From Agromyces sp. Soil535 (lineage in GTDB: Bacteria; Actinomycetota; Actinomycetes; Actinomycetales; Microbacteriaceae): a DNA stretch of 64,000 nucleotides. The translations under genes and the position numbers were made by a program. Below are positions 48,638-57,839 of the stretch, piece by piece (within the stretch, counting starts at the first letter, position 1; each line of letters opens with the position of its first letter). The notes under the pieces are model-generated. The model made no database searches. It saw only the letters and a program-made list of their open reading frames with translations, and was not told where the DNA came from. The stretch covers positions 233,632 through 297,631 of the forward strand of contig NZ_LMRW01000025.1 in assembly GCF_001428255.1 (NCBI RefSeq). The letters are read 5' to 3'.

Positions 48638-49963
48638 ATGCAGCACACAAAGCACGCCGTCGTGGCAGCGGTGCTCGTCGGCACGTTCGCACTGGCCGGA
48701 TGCTCGGCGTCGAGCAGCGGCGGGGAAGCGGCATCCGCGGACTGCACGCCCAGTGACAGCCCGGTCACGCTCGAGTTCACCTCCTGGATTCCGGGCATGG
48801 AGGATGTCGTCGCGACCTGGAACGAGGCGAACCCCGACATCCAGGTCGAGGTGCAGACCGGCCCGAGCGGCAACTCCGGCACGTACCAGAACTTCTTCAA
48901 CCAGCTCGAGGCGGGCAACGCGCCCGACCTCGGCCAGATCGAGTACGACGCGCTGCCGAACTTCCGCGTGCAGGACGGGCTCGAGGATCTCGCGACGTGC
49001 GAGGACGTCGTCGCCGCGGAGGACGACTTCGTCGACTGGACGTGGGGCCAGGTCACGCTCGGCACCGACAGCAGCGTGTACGGCATTCCGCAGGATTCGG
49101 GCCCCGTGGCACTGTTCTATCGCTCCGACCTGTTCGAGGCGAACGGGATCCCCGTGCCGACCACGTGGGAGGAGTACAAGCAGGCGGCCGAGCACATCCG
49201 TGCGCTCGGCGGCTACATCACCAACTTCTCGCAGACCGACATCAACCAATTCGCCGGGTTCGTATGGCAGGCCGGCGGGGCGTGGTTCGGGAACGACGGT
49301 GATGCCTGGACCGTCGACCTCACCGGAGACGCGTCGGCCGAGGTGGCCGACTACTGGCAGGAACTGATCGACAACGACCTCGTCTCCACCGTTCCCGCCT
49401 GGACCGACGAGTGGAACAACGCCTACAACTCCGGTCAGGTCTGGACCTGGAACTCGGCCGTCTGGGGTGCCAACTCGATCGCCTCGGGCGCTCCCGACAC
49501 GGCCGGCATGTGGTCGGTCGCTCCGTCGCCGCAGTGGAACGCGGGCGACACGGCGGCCGGCAACTGGGGCGGCTCCTCCATCGCCGTCTTCAAGGGCACC
49601 GACCACCTCTACGAGGCGGCGAAGTTCGCACTGTGGCTGAACACGTCGGACGAGGCGCTGACCGCCCTGAACGCATCCGCGAACATCTACCCCGCGACGA
49701 AGGCGGGTCTGGAACTGCCGGCACTGCAGGAGGGCGTCGAGTTCTACGGCGGGCAGGCGATCTACGACGTCTTCGCCGAGGCCGCGGGAGAGGTCGACCC
49801 GAACTTCCCCTGGGGCCCGACCATGACGCAGACGTACGCTGACGTGAGTGACGGCTTCAAGGCCGCCGTGAGCGGGCAGGGCACGCTCCTCGAGGCGCTC
49901 GAGTCGGGACAGCAGTCCACGATCGACGCTCTCGAGGCGCAGTCCATCCCGGTGAAGGAGTAG
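48638..49963 (+). CDS. ABC sugar-binding lipoprotein, CUT1 type
   Basis: 441 residues. A lipoprotein signal ends LAGC (Cys about 22), then comes a Ser/Gly/Ala linker and a solute-binding domain (SBP_bac_1), with VTLEFTSWIPGMEDVVATWNEANPDIQVEVQ at its start and YGIPQDSGPVALFYRSDLFEANG in the hinge region. It captures the galacto-oligosaccharide or galactoside for the two permeases upstream. Context with GH42 and a GH36 relic suggests beta- and formerly alpha-galactosides. Confidence 0.88.
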   Translation: MQHTKHAVVAAVLVGTFALAGCSASSSGGEAASADCTPSDSPVTLEFTSWIPGMEDVVATWNEANPDIQVEVQTGPSGNSGTYQNFFNQLEAGNAPDLGQIEYDALPNFRVQDGLEDLATCEDVVAAEDDFVDWTWGQVTLGTDSSVYGIPQDSGPVALFYRSDLFEANGIPVPTTWEEYKQAAEHIRALGGYITNFSQTDINQFAGFVWQAGGAWFGNDGDAWTVDLTGDASAEVADYWQELIDNDLVSTVPAWTDEWNNAYNSGQVWTWNSAVWGANSIASGAPDTAGMWSVAPSPQWNAGDTAAGNWGGSSIAVFKGTDHLYEAAKFALWLNTSDEALTALNASANIYPATKAGLELPALQEGVEFYGGQAIYDVFAEAAGEVDPNFPWGPTMTQTYADVSDGFKAAVSGQGTLLEALESGQQSTIDALEAQSIPVKE

Positions 49964-49969
49964 ACCCGG

Positions 49970-50563
49970 TTGATCCACCACCTCCGCGCCGCGGGCGTCA
50001 GCCTCCTCCTCGACGCCCGCGGCGCGGGCGTGCCTGCCATCCTGCACTGGGGCCGCGACCTCGGCGACCTCGATGCCTCCGGGCTCGCGTCGATGGCGGA
50101 TGCGCTCGTCCCCGGCATCCCCCCGGGCATCGAGTGGAACCTTGCGGAAGCGACGCCGCGGGAACTCGACGACATCGCGAATTGGACCGAAGTCTTCCGT
50201 CGAGAGCGGGCACTCATGCACTCGGGCACGGTGGTGCGCGGTGACGGGGCCGATGAGTCCCGGCTGGTGCACGGGGTGGTCGCCACGGACGCGCGTCGCG
50301 CGTTGTTCGCGGTCGTCGCGCTGGACTCTGCGGAGGCCGCCCTCCCTCCACTTGCGAGGCTGCCGGGCCTCGATCCCGATGCTCGCCACAGGGTGCGACC
50401 GCTCGCGCCGGGCGACCGTCCGCGCACCATCGTCGATGCCCCACCCGCATGGTGGGACCGCGGCAGCGCGGTGCTCACCGGTCGAACGCTCGCCGAGGTC
50501 GGCCTGCCGGTTCCCCTGCTCGCACCCGAGGAGGCGTTGCTGCTCGAGGTCGTCGCGGAGTGA
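49970..50563 (+). pseudogene. GH36 alpha-galactosidase relic with the catalytic barrel deleted
   Basis: 197 residues from a TTG at 49970. The first 45 residues (LRAAGVSLLLDARGAGVPAILHWGRDLGDL) are the start of the GH36 N-terminal beta-sandwich. The sequence then jumps to GIPPGIEWNLAEATPRELDDIANW, LMHSGTVVRGD and LVHGVVATDARRALFAVVAL, the end of the barrel and the C-terminal sandwich. A full GH36 is around 700 residues, so some 500 including both catalytic Asp are missing. The frame is kept, so a short protein could still be made, but it cannot be an alpha-galactosidase. It is the last gene of the galactoside operon. Confidence 0.8.
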
Positions 50564-50612
50564 AGGCCGTAAGCAGGCGACGTGCATCGGTGGTTCATGG
50601 GACAGTGTCCGC

Positions 50613-51122
50613 ATGACCGACAACGACAGGACGGTCGTGGTGCCCGGGCGATACTCGCGGGTGGATCCGTGGGTGATCAGCGCCGACACCGAGGCCGAGA
50701 TCGCGTTCCTCGAGGCGGTGTTCGATGGGCGGGAGACGCCCGGCTCGCGCATGCTCGGGCCCGACGGCCGCATCGGGCACGTCGAAGTGGAGATCGGCGA
50801 CGCCGTGATCCTGATGTTCGACGCGGGCGCCGACTGGCCCGCGACGCCCTCGTACGCGCGGGTGTATGTGGCCGACACCAAAGCTGCCGTCGACCGGGCG
50901 GTCGCGGCCGGTGCCCACGTGGTGACGCAGCCGACCGAGCTCGCCTTCGGTGAGCGGGTCGCCCGGGTGCGCGATCCGCAGGGTCACCTGTGGTGGATCC
51001 ACGAACGCTTCGAAGAGGTCGACCCCGCCGAGCTGGGGGAGCGCTTCGCCGACCCGGCGGCGTTGCAGGCGATGTCTTACGTGCGGGAGTCGCTCACTCA
51101 GGAGATGGGTCGCGCCAAGTAG
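50613..51122 (+). CDS. VOC (glyoxalase-like) protein, PhnB style
   Basis: 169 residues from the ATG at 50613; the frame is open upstream, but that part shadows the GH36 relic. One VOC module: VDPWVISADTEAEIAFLEAVFDGRE at the start, GHVEVEIGDAVILMFDAG, ARVYVADTKAAVDRAVAAGA and VRDPQGHLWWIHERFE. Typical of PhnB-like proteins, many of which have no known ligand. It is same-strand but 50 bases after the galactoside operon, with no obvious link. Confidence 0.8.
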   Translation: MTDNDRTVVVPGRYSRVDPWVISADTEAEIAFLEAVFDGRETPGSRMLGPDGRIGHVEVEIGDAVILMFDAGADWPATPSYARVYVADTKAAVDRAVAAGAHVVTQPTELAFGERVARVRDPQGHLWWIHERFEEVDPAELGERFADPAALQAMSYVRESLTQEMGRAK

Positions 51123-51140
51123 GCGAGCTCGCCGCCGAGC

Positions 51141-51644
51141 TCAGCCCTGCTTCGTGCGCGCGTAGTGCCGGCGTGCCTTCTCTCGGTTGCCGCACGTCTC
51201 CATCGAGTGCCACCTACGGGCGTTCGCGCGGCTGTGGTCGATCAGGAAATGCTGGCAGTCGGATGCCGCACACGGGCGGATCCTCGAACCCTCGGGCGTC
51301 TGCAGTGCCGCCCACGCCTCGACGGCGCGCGCGCCGATCACCCGATCGGCCGGCACCTCCTCGCGCCACACGAGTCCGCGATCACTCATCTCGGCACGCC
51401 GCCGCATGACGTCGACCCATCGTGAGAGCACGTCGACGGATGTCTCGCCACGGAGGAATCCCACCAGGGCTTGACGCGCGGCGCGGGCGTCGGCGACCTC
51501 GGCGAGCGCGCCGGTGGCACCGTGCTCGCGCAGCCACGCCGCCGCCGCACGGTCGTCGCCGAGCTCGTCGGCGACGTGGTCGTCGAACACGAGCCTCGAG
51601 TTCACGAGGTCGAGCAGCAGGGACTCGCTGGTCTGCGTGGTCAT
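51141..51644 (-). CDS. CGNR zinc-finger regulator (ABATE domain)
   Basis: 167 residues from the ATG at 51644 (AGAAGGATGCCGCC before it). The N-terminal ABATE stress-response-type domain has LLLDLVNSRLVFDDHVADEL. The C-terminal CGNR zinc finger has CAASDCQHFLIDHSRANARRWHSMETCGNREKARRHYAR. These proteins are presumed DNA-binding regulators. It is divergent from a haloperoxidase-like hydrolase at 51788. Matching TCTAACCGG elements stand in opposite orientation near each gene's start. Confidence 0.87.
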   Translation of the reverse strand: MTTQTSESLLLDLVNSRLVFDDHVADELGDDRAAAAWLREHGATGALAEVADARAARQALVGFLRGETSVDVLSRWVDVMRRRAEMSDRGLVWREEVPADRVIGARAVEAWAALQTPEGSRIRPCAASDCQHFLIDHSRANARRWHSMETCGNREKARRHYARTKQG

Positions 51645-51671
51645 GGCGGCATCCTTCTGGGTCGCCACCAT

Positions 51672-52621
<950 letters not shown>

Positions 52622-52624
52622 GCG

Positions 52625-52657
52625 ACGGATGCCGCGTCGGCCAGCCGCGGCATCCGT
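52625..52657. terminator. Hairpin after the haloperoxidase-like gene
   Basis: ACGGATGCCGCG pairs perfectly with CGCGGCATCCGT around a nine-base loop, four bases past the stop. Confidence 0.7.
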
Positions 52658-52677
52658 GGAAAGCCGAGCGGCTCTGC

Positions 52678-52762
52678 GGGTTGAGGAGGCGCGAAGCGCC
52701 GTCTCGAAACCGGTTTGCGCGGGTCGGGTTTCGAGACGCCGGCTGCGCCGGCTCCTCAACCC
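52678..52762. repeat. Long imperfect inverted repeat (intergenic palindromic element)
   Basis: The arm 52678-52711 (GGGTTGAGGAGGCGC.. to ..CGTCTCGAAAC) is mirrored by 52726-52762 (..GTTTCGAGACGCC.. to ..GGCTCCTCAACCC). The ends are perfect; the middle is variable (CGCGAAGCG against CGGCTGCGCCG). It has the look of a small dispersed palindromic unit of actinobacterial genomes. The right arm supplies the stop codon of the minus-strand nitroreductase gene, and the element sits between converging genes where it may act as a terminator. Confidence 0.75.
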
Positions 52763-54006
52763 GCGAAGGTCACGACGTCACCCAACGCACGCCGAGGGCT
52801 CGCCTTCGCCTCGCGGGTCGGGTGCCCGATGCGGAACGAGAGGAGGCCCTCGGCGGCGGGAACTCCGGTGAGGCGTACCCACGGCTCCGAGAACGTGTCG
52901 GGTGCGCCGGTCGCCTTCGCGTGGTCGATGCGCTCGGTGATCTGGTTCATGTGCTGGAACCCGAGGCCGAGCCGGGCGGCGTGCAGGTGCAGACGCTCGA
53001 GGAGTCGTCCACCAGCGAACTGCGCTCGCGGGTCGAGCACATCGTCGACGACGACCACCCCGTATGCCGCGGCGGTCGCGGTGTGCACGTTGCGCGTCGC
53101 ATTCACCCAGAACCGGTCGCCGTCCTCGCGGGACGAGGCCGGAAGGATCTTCGCCATGGCGAGCGTGAACTCGTCGAAACCCTGGCAGTCCAGCGTGAGA
53201 CCGTCGCGATGCCGATCGATGTCGGTGCGGTCGTTCCGGAACCACGAGAAGGCCTCGACCGACTGCTTGCGGTCGCCCACGATCGCCGTTGTCGCCTGTA
53301 CGTAGAGCTCCCCGAGCCCCCGCTTCGCCTCGGCGTCGTCGATCGTCACGAGCCGGGCCGGCTCGTCGGCGCCGGCGACGGAGTCGAGTTCGGAGAGCGT
53401 CTCGCGGGTGAGCGGCTCGGTGGAGTACGGCCCGCGGTCGGTGTGGCGCTGCACGATCGTGGCCGCGAGCTCGGCCTCGGCTGCCGTCGCCGGCGAGGCG
53501 GGCCTCAATTCGACGACGGCAACGAGTGTGGGGTCGGATGCCGCGGGAAACGCGGTGACCCTGGCGTCGAGCCCTTGCGCCCGGGCCGCGACCACCATGT
53601 TCTCGACGGCGCATCCGATGCCGGCGATGTGTTCGCGCCCGCTCGCGTCGTTGAGGTGCATCCACCGTGAGGCATCCGAGGAGATCCGCACGGTGTCGTC
53701 TCGCACGTCGATGCGCCACGGCTGGGTGTTGTGCGGATTCGCTGCGAGGATGCCGGCGGCGACGACCGATTCGACTCCGGTCATCGACGGCCACGCCGAC
53801 CAGAGCTCATACGGCGCGCCTGCCCCCGAGTTCCAGACTCCGTTCAGCGCGCCTCGGACGCCGGCCGTGCCAGCGGCTGCGACGACCACGCCGCCGACGC
53901 CGATGCCGAGCCACTTCAGCACGCCGCGCCGTGAGATGCCGCGCTTGCCGGGTTGCCGTTCGCCGGCACCTTCGCCCTCACCCTGCTCGAATCCCTCTGT
54001 GCTCAT
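52756..54006 (-). CDS. Acg-family nitroreductase-like protein with Tat-type signal
   Basis: 416 residues. A charged head leads to ISRRGVLKWLGIGVGGVVVAAAGTAG, a twin-arginine signal or anchor. The rest is nitroreductase-like: AGILAANPHNTQPWRI near the start (FMN site), QRHTDRGPYSTEP, and LHAARLGLGFQHMNQITERIDH. Acg-type proteins in mycobacteria bind FMN in an unusual way and lack clear enzyme activity. The start lies inside the TetR gene (29-base overlap), so the two are cotranscribed. Its last residues are encoded in a palindromic repeat. Confidence 0.83.
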   Translation of the reverse strand: MSTEGFEQGEGEGAGERQPGKRGISRRGVLKWLGIGVGGVVVAAAGTAGVRGALNGVWNSGAGAPYELWSAWPSMTGVESVVAAGILAANPHNTQPWRIDVRDDTVRISSDASRWMHLNDASGREHIAGIGCAVENMVVAARAQGLDARVTAFPAASDPTLVAVVELRPASPATAAEAELAATIVQRHTDRGPYSTEPLTRETLSELDSVAGADEPARLVTIDDAEAKRGLGELYVQATTAIVGDRKQSVEAFSWFRNDRTDIDRHRDGLTLDCQGFDEFTLAMAKILPASSREDGDRFWVNATRNVHTATAAAYGVVVVDDVLDPRAQFAGGRLLERLHLHAARLGLGFQHMNQITERIDHAKATGAPDTFSEPWVRLTGVPAAEGLLSFRIGHPTREAKASPRRALGDVVTFAG

Positions 54007-54670
54007 GACCCCGCGCCCCTTTCCGTTCGTCCAGCGCTTTCGCCCCCTCGTCGGTGAGCAACGACCGCAGGATGGCGCCCGCGAGGCCGGAGCCTCGTCC
54101 GGATGCCGGCTCCTCGGCGATCACCTCGAGGAAGGCGGGGGCGCACTCGCTCGCGATCCACGCGGTGACGACGACGTCGCGCAGGTTCGCCCGCGGTGCG
54201 GGATCGATGAGCAGGCCGGCATCGATGCCCGCCTGAGCGATGGTGGTGATGGCGTCGACGCCGGCCTCGAAGTTCCGCCGGTAGGCGGCGGCGAGCTCGG
54301 GGTCGGCGTGGAGCAGTGCGAAGAGCTCCCGCGGGAAGAACGCGTACCGTGCGGTCGCGGCGGGTTGGCGCTCGGCTGCGTGAACGAATTCGCGCAACGC
54401 GTCACCGGGATCACCGGAGTCAGCGAGGCCGGCGAGGGCGACGCCGGTGGATGCCGCGCTCCATTCCGCGAAGAGGGCGCGGATGATCGCCGCCTTGTTC
54501 GGGAACCAGTAGTACAGGTTGCCCGGGCTGACTCCGGCGTCGCTCGCGATTCGGTTGGCCGACACGTGCGCCGTGCCCCAGCGGTTGAAGAGCACCCGCG
54601 CCGACTCGAGGATCTCCTCACGGCGGAGGGCCATCCGCTGCGGAAGTCGCTGCTCCTCGGTTCGGGTCAC
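53978..54670 (-). CDS. TetR-family regulator of the nitroreductase gene
   Basis: 230 residues from the GTG at 54670; the ATG at 54634 is an alternative. With the GTG start the mRNA would be nearly leaderless, since the operator lies three bases upstream. The HTH is REEILESARVLFNRWGTAHVSANRIASDAGVSPGNLYYWFPNKAAIIRALFAEW. The C-terminal domain (VVVTAWIASECAPAFLEVIAEE) is for ligand and dimer contacts. It overlaps the downstream nitroreductase gene by 29 bases, and the palindrome at 54673-54694 suggests autoregulation. Confidence 0.88.
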   Translation of the reverse strand: MTRTEEQRLPQRMALRREEILESARVLFNRWGTAHVSANRIASDAGVSPGNLYYWFPNKAAIIRALFAEWSAASTGVALAGLADSGDPGDALREFVHAAERQPAATARYAFFPRELFALLHADPELAAAYRRNFEAGVDAITTIAQAGIDAGLLIDPAPRANLRDVVVTAWIASECAPAFLEVIAEEPASGRGSGLAGAILRSLLTDEGAKALDERKGARGHEHRGIRAG

Positions 54671-54672
54671 GG

Positions 54673-54694
54673 TATTAGAGTAATCTCTCTAATA
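54673..54694 (-). promoter_or_regulatory. TetR operator
   Basis: TATTAGAG and CTCTAATA form perfect 8-base arms six bases apart. The 22-base site abuts the TetR GTG start and lies in a rare AT-rich patch that must also contain the -10 region. Confidence 0.8.
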
Positions 54695-54809
54695 GGGCAT
54701 CGCAAGACGACTGCTTGAGGGGCGAAGCCGCCAGTCACCGCAGACTCTGAGCATTCGGTTCGCGGCAGATCCGAAGCCACCCGGCCCGCGCTTCGGGTTA
54801 CGGTCGACT

Positions 54810-55718
54810 ATGGACGATCGTCGTGACCCGAACGGCGAGGACACCCGCTGGCGCCCAGGCAGGCACGGGCGCCGCCAGCCTCCACCGTGGACGCGCTCGC
54901 TCGCCGAGGGCGACGACGCCGGGTTCTTCGGGCCCGGCAGCGCGGTGTGGGCCGTCAACGGGGCGCTGCCCACGCTCGTCGCCGGCATCCGCGCGCTGCT
55001 GTTGCAGTCGCTGCATCCGGGGGCGATGGCCGGCGTGCACGACTGGTCGCACTACAACGAGGATCCGCTCGGGCGGCTCGACGGCACGGTCCGATGGGTC
55101 GCCATGACGACCTTCGGCGACCGACGCAGTGCGACCGCGGCATCCGTCCACGTCTCGCGGGTGCATGAGCGCGTCACCGGTACCTACATCGACGCTCACG
55201 GCGTCGCGCGCAGCTACGCCGCGAACGACCAGGTGCTGCTGCGCTGGGTGCACGACGCGTTCACCGAGGCGTTCATCGGGGCCCACCGGATCTGGGGCGG
55301 GCCGATCCCCGGCGGACCCGATGCGTACGTGCGGGAGTGGGCGCAGGCGGGGCGGCTCATGGGCGTCCAGGACCCGCCGACGACGGTGGCTGCGCTGCAC
55401 GCCGAGATGACCGCGTTCCTGGTCGAGGCGAAACCCGATGAGCGGGTTGCGCAAGCCGTGAGCTTCCTGCGCCGGCCCGGGTTGCCGGGCCTCACTGGAA
55501 GGCTCTACCCGATCCTGTTCGGCGGCGCGGTCGCCTCGCTCGATCCGCGCTACCGCGAACTGCTGGGGCTCCGCCGGCCGTGGTGGCCCGCGGTCACGCT
55601 GACGCGGGCCTTCTTCGCCGTCGGCGTGCGCATGCTCGGCCGGATGTCGCCGAGCGAGCAGAACGCGCGCGCCCGGATCGCACGGCTCGAGGGCGAGTCG
55701 ATGACGGTTGCCGAGTGA
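54810..55718 (+). CDS. DUF2236 (MpaB/rubber-oxygenase-like) protein
   Basis: 302 residues. GFFGPGSAVWAVNGALPTLVAGIRALLLQSLHPGAMAGVHDWS at about 38-80 and RVHERVTGTYIDAHGVARSYAANDQVLLRWVHDAFTEAFI carry the Arg and His residues of the heme-binding oxygenase family that includes latex-clearing protein and MpaB. Members oxidise hydrophobic substrates or are of unknown role. There is no signal peptide. It is coupled by a GTGA overlap to the next gene, a hydrolase. Confidence 0.82.
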   Translation: MDDRRDPNGEDTRWRPGRHGRRQPPPWTRSLAEGDDAGFFGPGSAVWAVNGALPTLVAGIRALLLQSLHPGAMAGVHDWSHYNEDPLGRLDGTVRWVAMTTFGDRRSATAASVHVSRVHERVTGTYIDAHGVARSYAANDQVLLRWVHDAFTEAFIGAHRIWGGPIPGGPDAYVREWAQAGRLMGVQDPPTTVAALHAEMTAFLVEAKPDERVAQAVSFLRRPGLPGLTGRLYPILFGGAVASLDPRYRELLGLRRPWWPAVTLTRAFFAVGVRMLGRMSPSEQNARARIARLEGESMTVAE

Positions 55719-56512
55719 GGCGGCACACCCTCCTGGGAGCAGACGGCACCCCACTCGCCGTCCTCACGTTCGGCGAACACCGCGAGGGGGCGCCGGCGAT
55801 CCTGCTCGTGCACGGATGGGCCCGGTCGGCGGCGTACTGGGACGAGATCGCGACTCAGCTCGGCCGCGACCGCCTCGTCGTCGTGCCGGCCCTGCGGATG
55901 CACGGGGAGTCGCTCCTGCTGCAGAGTGACGGCGTCGACGTGTCGATCCCGCTCCTCGTTGCGGACATGCGTGTCATCCTCGGCGGCCTCGGTGTGACCA
56001 CCTGCTTCGCGGTCGGCCATTCGATGGGCGGACAGGTGGTCACGCTCCTCGCCGATCGCGAACCGGAGCTCGTGCGAGGCACGGTCGTGCTCGACCCCGC
56101 CTACGGCGCATCGGCCGACGAGATCGCCGCGGCCGAGGCACGACGACGAGCGCATGTCGCGACAGCCGAGGCCGAGTACCTGGAGCAGCATCCGGATGCG
56201 TCGCCGGAGGTCGTGCGACGATATGCGGACGCCTTGGCGGCGTTCTACGACTCGGAGTACCTGCTCGACCATTCGATCGGCGCGATCCAGGCGACCGGCC
56301 CGGTGCTCGAGCGCCGGCGCCGCCCGGCGCTCGCGGTGTACGCGACGGAGATCGGCGTCCAGACGGAACGAGCGCTCACCTCGGGCGCAGCCGTTCGACC
56401 GGAGATCCTCCGATGGGACCTGGGTGGTGGCCACGACTTCCCCGCGGCGCACCCTGGGCCCGTTGCGGATCTCATCGGCCGATGGATCTCCCGCACCTCT
56501 GCGGCGCGGTAG
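55715..56512 (+). CDS. Alpha/beta hydrolase coupled to the DUF2236 gene
   Basis: 265 residues from the GTG in the GTGA overlap. VHGWARSAAYWDEIA, nucleophile elbow GHSMGGQVV and a late GGGHDFPAAHPG His are present; the acid is not certain. The strand-5 to strand-6 region carries a long helical insert (DEIAAAEARRRAHVATAEAEYLEQ). Overlap with the oxygenase-like gene suggests sequential steps on one hydrophobic substrate, which is inference. Confidence 0.8.
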   Translation: MRRHTLLGADGTPLAVLTFGEHREGAPAILLVHGWARSAAYWDEIATQLGRDRLVVVPALRMHGESLLLQSDGVDVSIPLLVADMRVILGGLGVTTCFAVGHSMGGQVVTLLADREPELVRGTVVLDPAYGASADEIAAAEARRRAHVATAEAEYLEQHPDASPEVVRRYADALAAFYDSEYLLDHSIGAIQATGPVLERRRRPALAVYATEIGVQTERALTSGAAVRPEILRWDLGGGHDFPAAHPGPVADLIGRWISRTSAAR

Positions 56513-56837
56513 CGCCGCCTCGTCGCCTGCACCCGACGTTCGGAAACCGCATTCAAGATTGCGGAAACTGTTTCCAAGCATCCCGGCGTTGAGCGTGTCA
56601 GCTGTCGCCACATGGGTCAACCCGCCTTGATTCATCCCAATCATGGTGAATTCCGAAGGCTCGACGGATTCCGGGACGAATGGAACGCGCTTTCCATATT
56701 TGCTTGACATCGCCATTCCCGGGCGCTTACGGTGCTTTCTGTACCAACCGAGACTTCAACGGGGAAGAGACCGTCGTGACCCTGCGAACGCCATCAACCG
56801 CGGCAGCGGTTCGATTCCGCACGAGAGGCGGCCGGCC
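56513..56837 (+). promoter_or_regulatory. Regulatory region of the LplB-type importer operon
   Basis: This 325-base gap has no gene. It holds GGAAACTGTTTCC (56563-56575, a perfect 6-1-6 palindrome) and TGGAACGCGCTTTCCA (56681-56696), both LacI-type operators resembling the site before the LacI gene at 61481. It also holds a TTGACA hexamer at 56704-56709, eight bases after the second operator, that could be the -35 box. The mRNA leader would then be about 100 bases. Confidence 0.65.
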
Positions 56838-57839
56838 ATGAGCGTCGACCTCGCCACCCGAACCGAAGACGTTGCGATCAGCGACGCGGTGGAGCGCCGA
56901 GGCCGCAAGCGCGGCATCCGATCGCGTCGAACGTGGCGTCGTCGCGACTACGGGTTGCTCGTGCTCGCCGCGCCCGCGGTCATCCTCCTGCTGGTGTTCG
57001 CCTACGGACCGATGGCCGGGCTCGTGGTCGCCTTCCAGGACTTCAACATCGCCGACGGCATCTTCGGATCGCCTTGGGCCGGCTTCCAGAACTTCGAGTT
57101 CTTCTTCACCTCCGGCAACGCCGGGCGCATCCTCTGGAACACGCTGGTCCTCAACGTCCTGTTCCTCGCCGCCACGCTCGCGTCCGGGGTCCTACTCGCA
57201 CTCATGCTCAACGAGATCCGCGGACGCGTGACGAAGCGGTTCTTCCAGTCGGTCATCTTCATCCCGTACTTCGTGTCGCCCATCGTGGTGAGCATCTTCC
57301 TTCAGGCATTCCTCGCCGGGCCCGGGGGGCGCGGGGGACTGGTGAACGACTTCTTCGACGTCTTCGGGTTCCCGTCGGTCTCCTGGTACACCGAGCCCGG
57401 CCCGTGGCCGTGGATCCTCACGATCGTGAAGGTCTGGCAGCTGGGCGGGTACATGAGCGTGATCTTCCTCGCGGCGATCACGGCCATACCCGAAGAGGTG
57501 TACGAGGCCGGCATGATCGACGGCGCGAGCCGGGCGCAGATGGCCCTCCGCATCACGATGCCGCTGCTGAGGCCCACGGCCGCGATCCTGCTCGTCCTCG
57601 GCGTCGGCCGCATCTTCTATGGCGACTTCGCCACCATCTACGCGATCGTCGGCGACAACGGCACCCTGTTCGCGACGACGGATGTCATCGACACGTACGT
57701 CTTCCGCGCCCTCCGTACGTTCGGCGACTTCGGCACCACCGCCGCGATCGGCCTGTTCCAGTCCGTCGTCGGGTTCGCGCTCGTCGTCGTCGCCACGCTG
57801 GTCCAGCGGCGCTATGCGAAGGAGACGTCACTGCTATGA
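56838..57839 (+). CDS. ABC oligosaccharide permease, LplB type
   Basis: 333 residues from the ATG at 56838 (GAGAGG before it). A basic head is followed by six membrane segments starting DYGLLVLAAPAVILLLVFAYGPMAGLVVAFQDF, with EAA loop EAGMIDGASRAQMALRITMPLLRPTA. It resembles LplB/YteP permeases used for complex or uronic-acid-rich oligosaccharides. First gene of the operon, overlapping the next by ATGA. Confidence 0.88.
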   Translation: MSVDLATRTEDVAISDAVERRGRKRGIRSRRTWRRRDYGLLVLAAPAVILLLVFAYGPMAGLVVAFQDFNIADGIFGSPWAGFQNFEFFFTSGNAGRILWNTLVLNVLFLAATLASGVLLALMLNEIRGRVTKRFFQSVIFIPYFVSPIVVSIFLQAFLAGPGGRGGLVNDFFDVFGFPSVSWYTEPGPWPWILTIVKVWQLGGYMSVIFLAAITAIPEEVYEAGMIDGASRAQMALRITMPLLRPTAAILLVLGVGRIFYGDFATIYAIVGDNGTLFATTDVIDTYVFRALRTFGDFGTTAAIGLFQSVVGFALVVVATLVQRRYAKETSLL

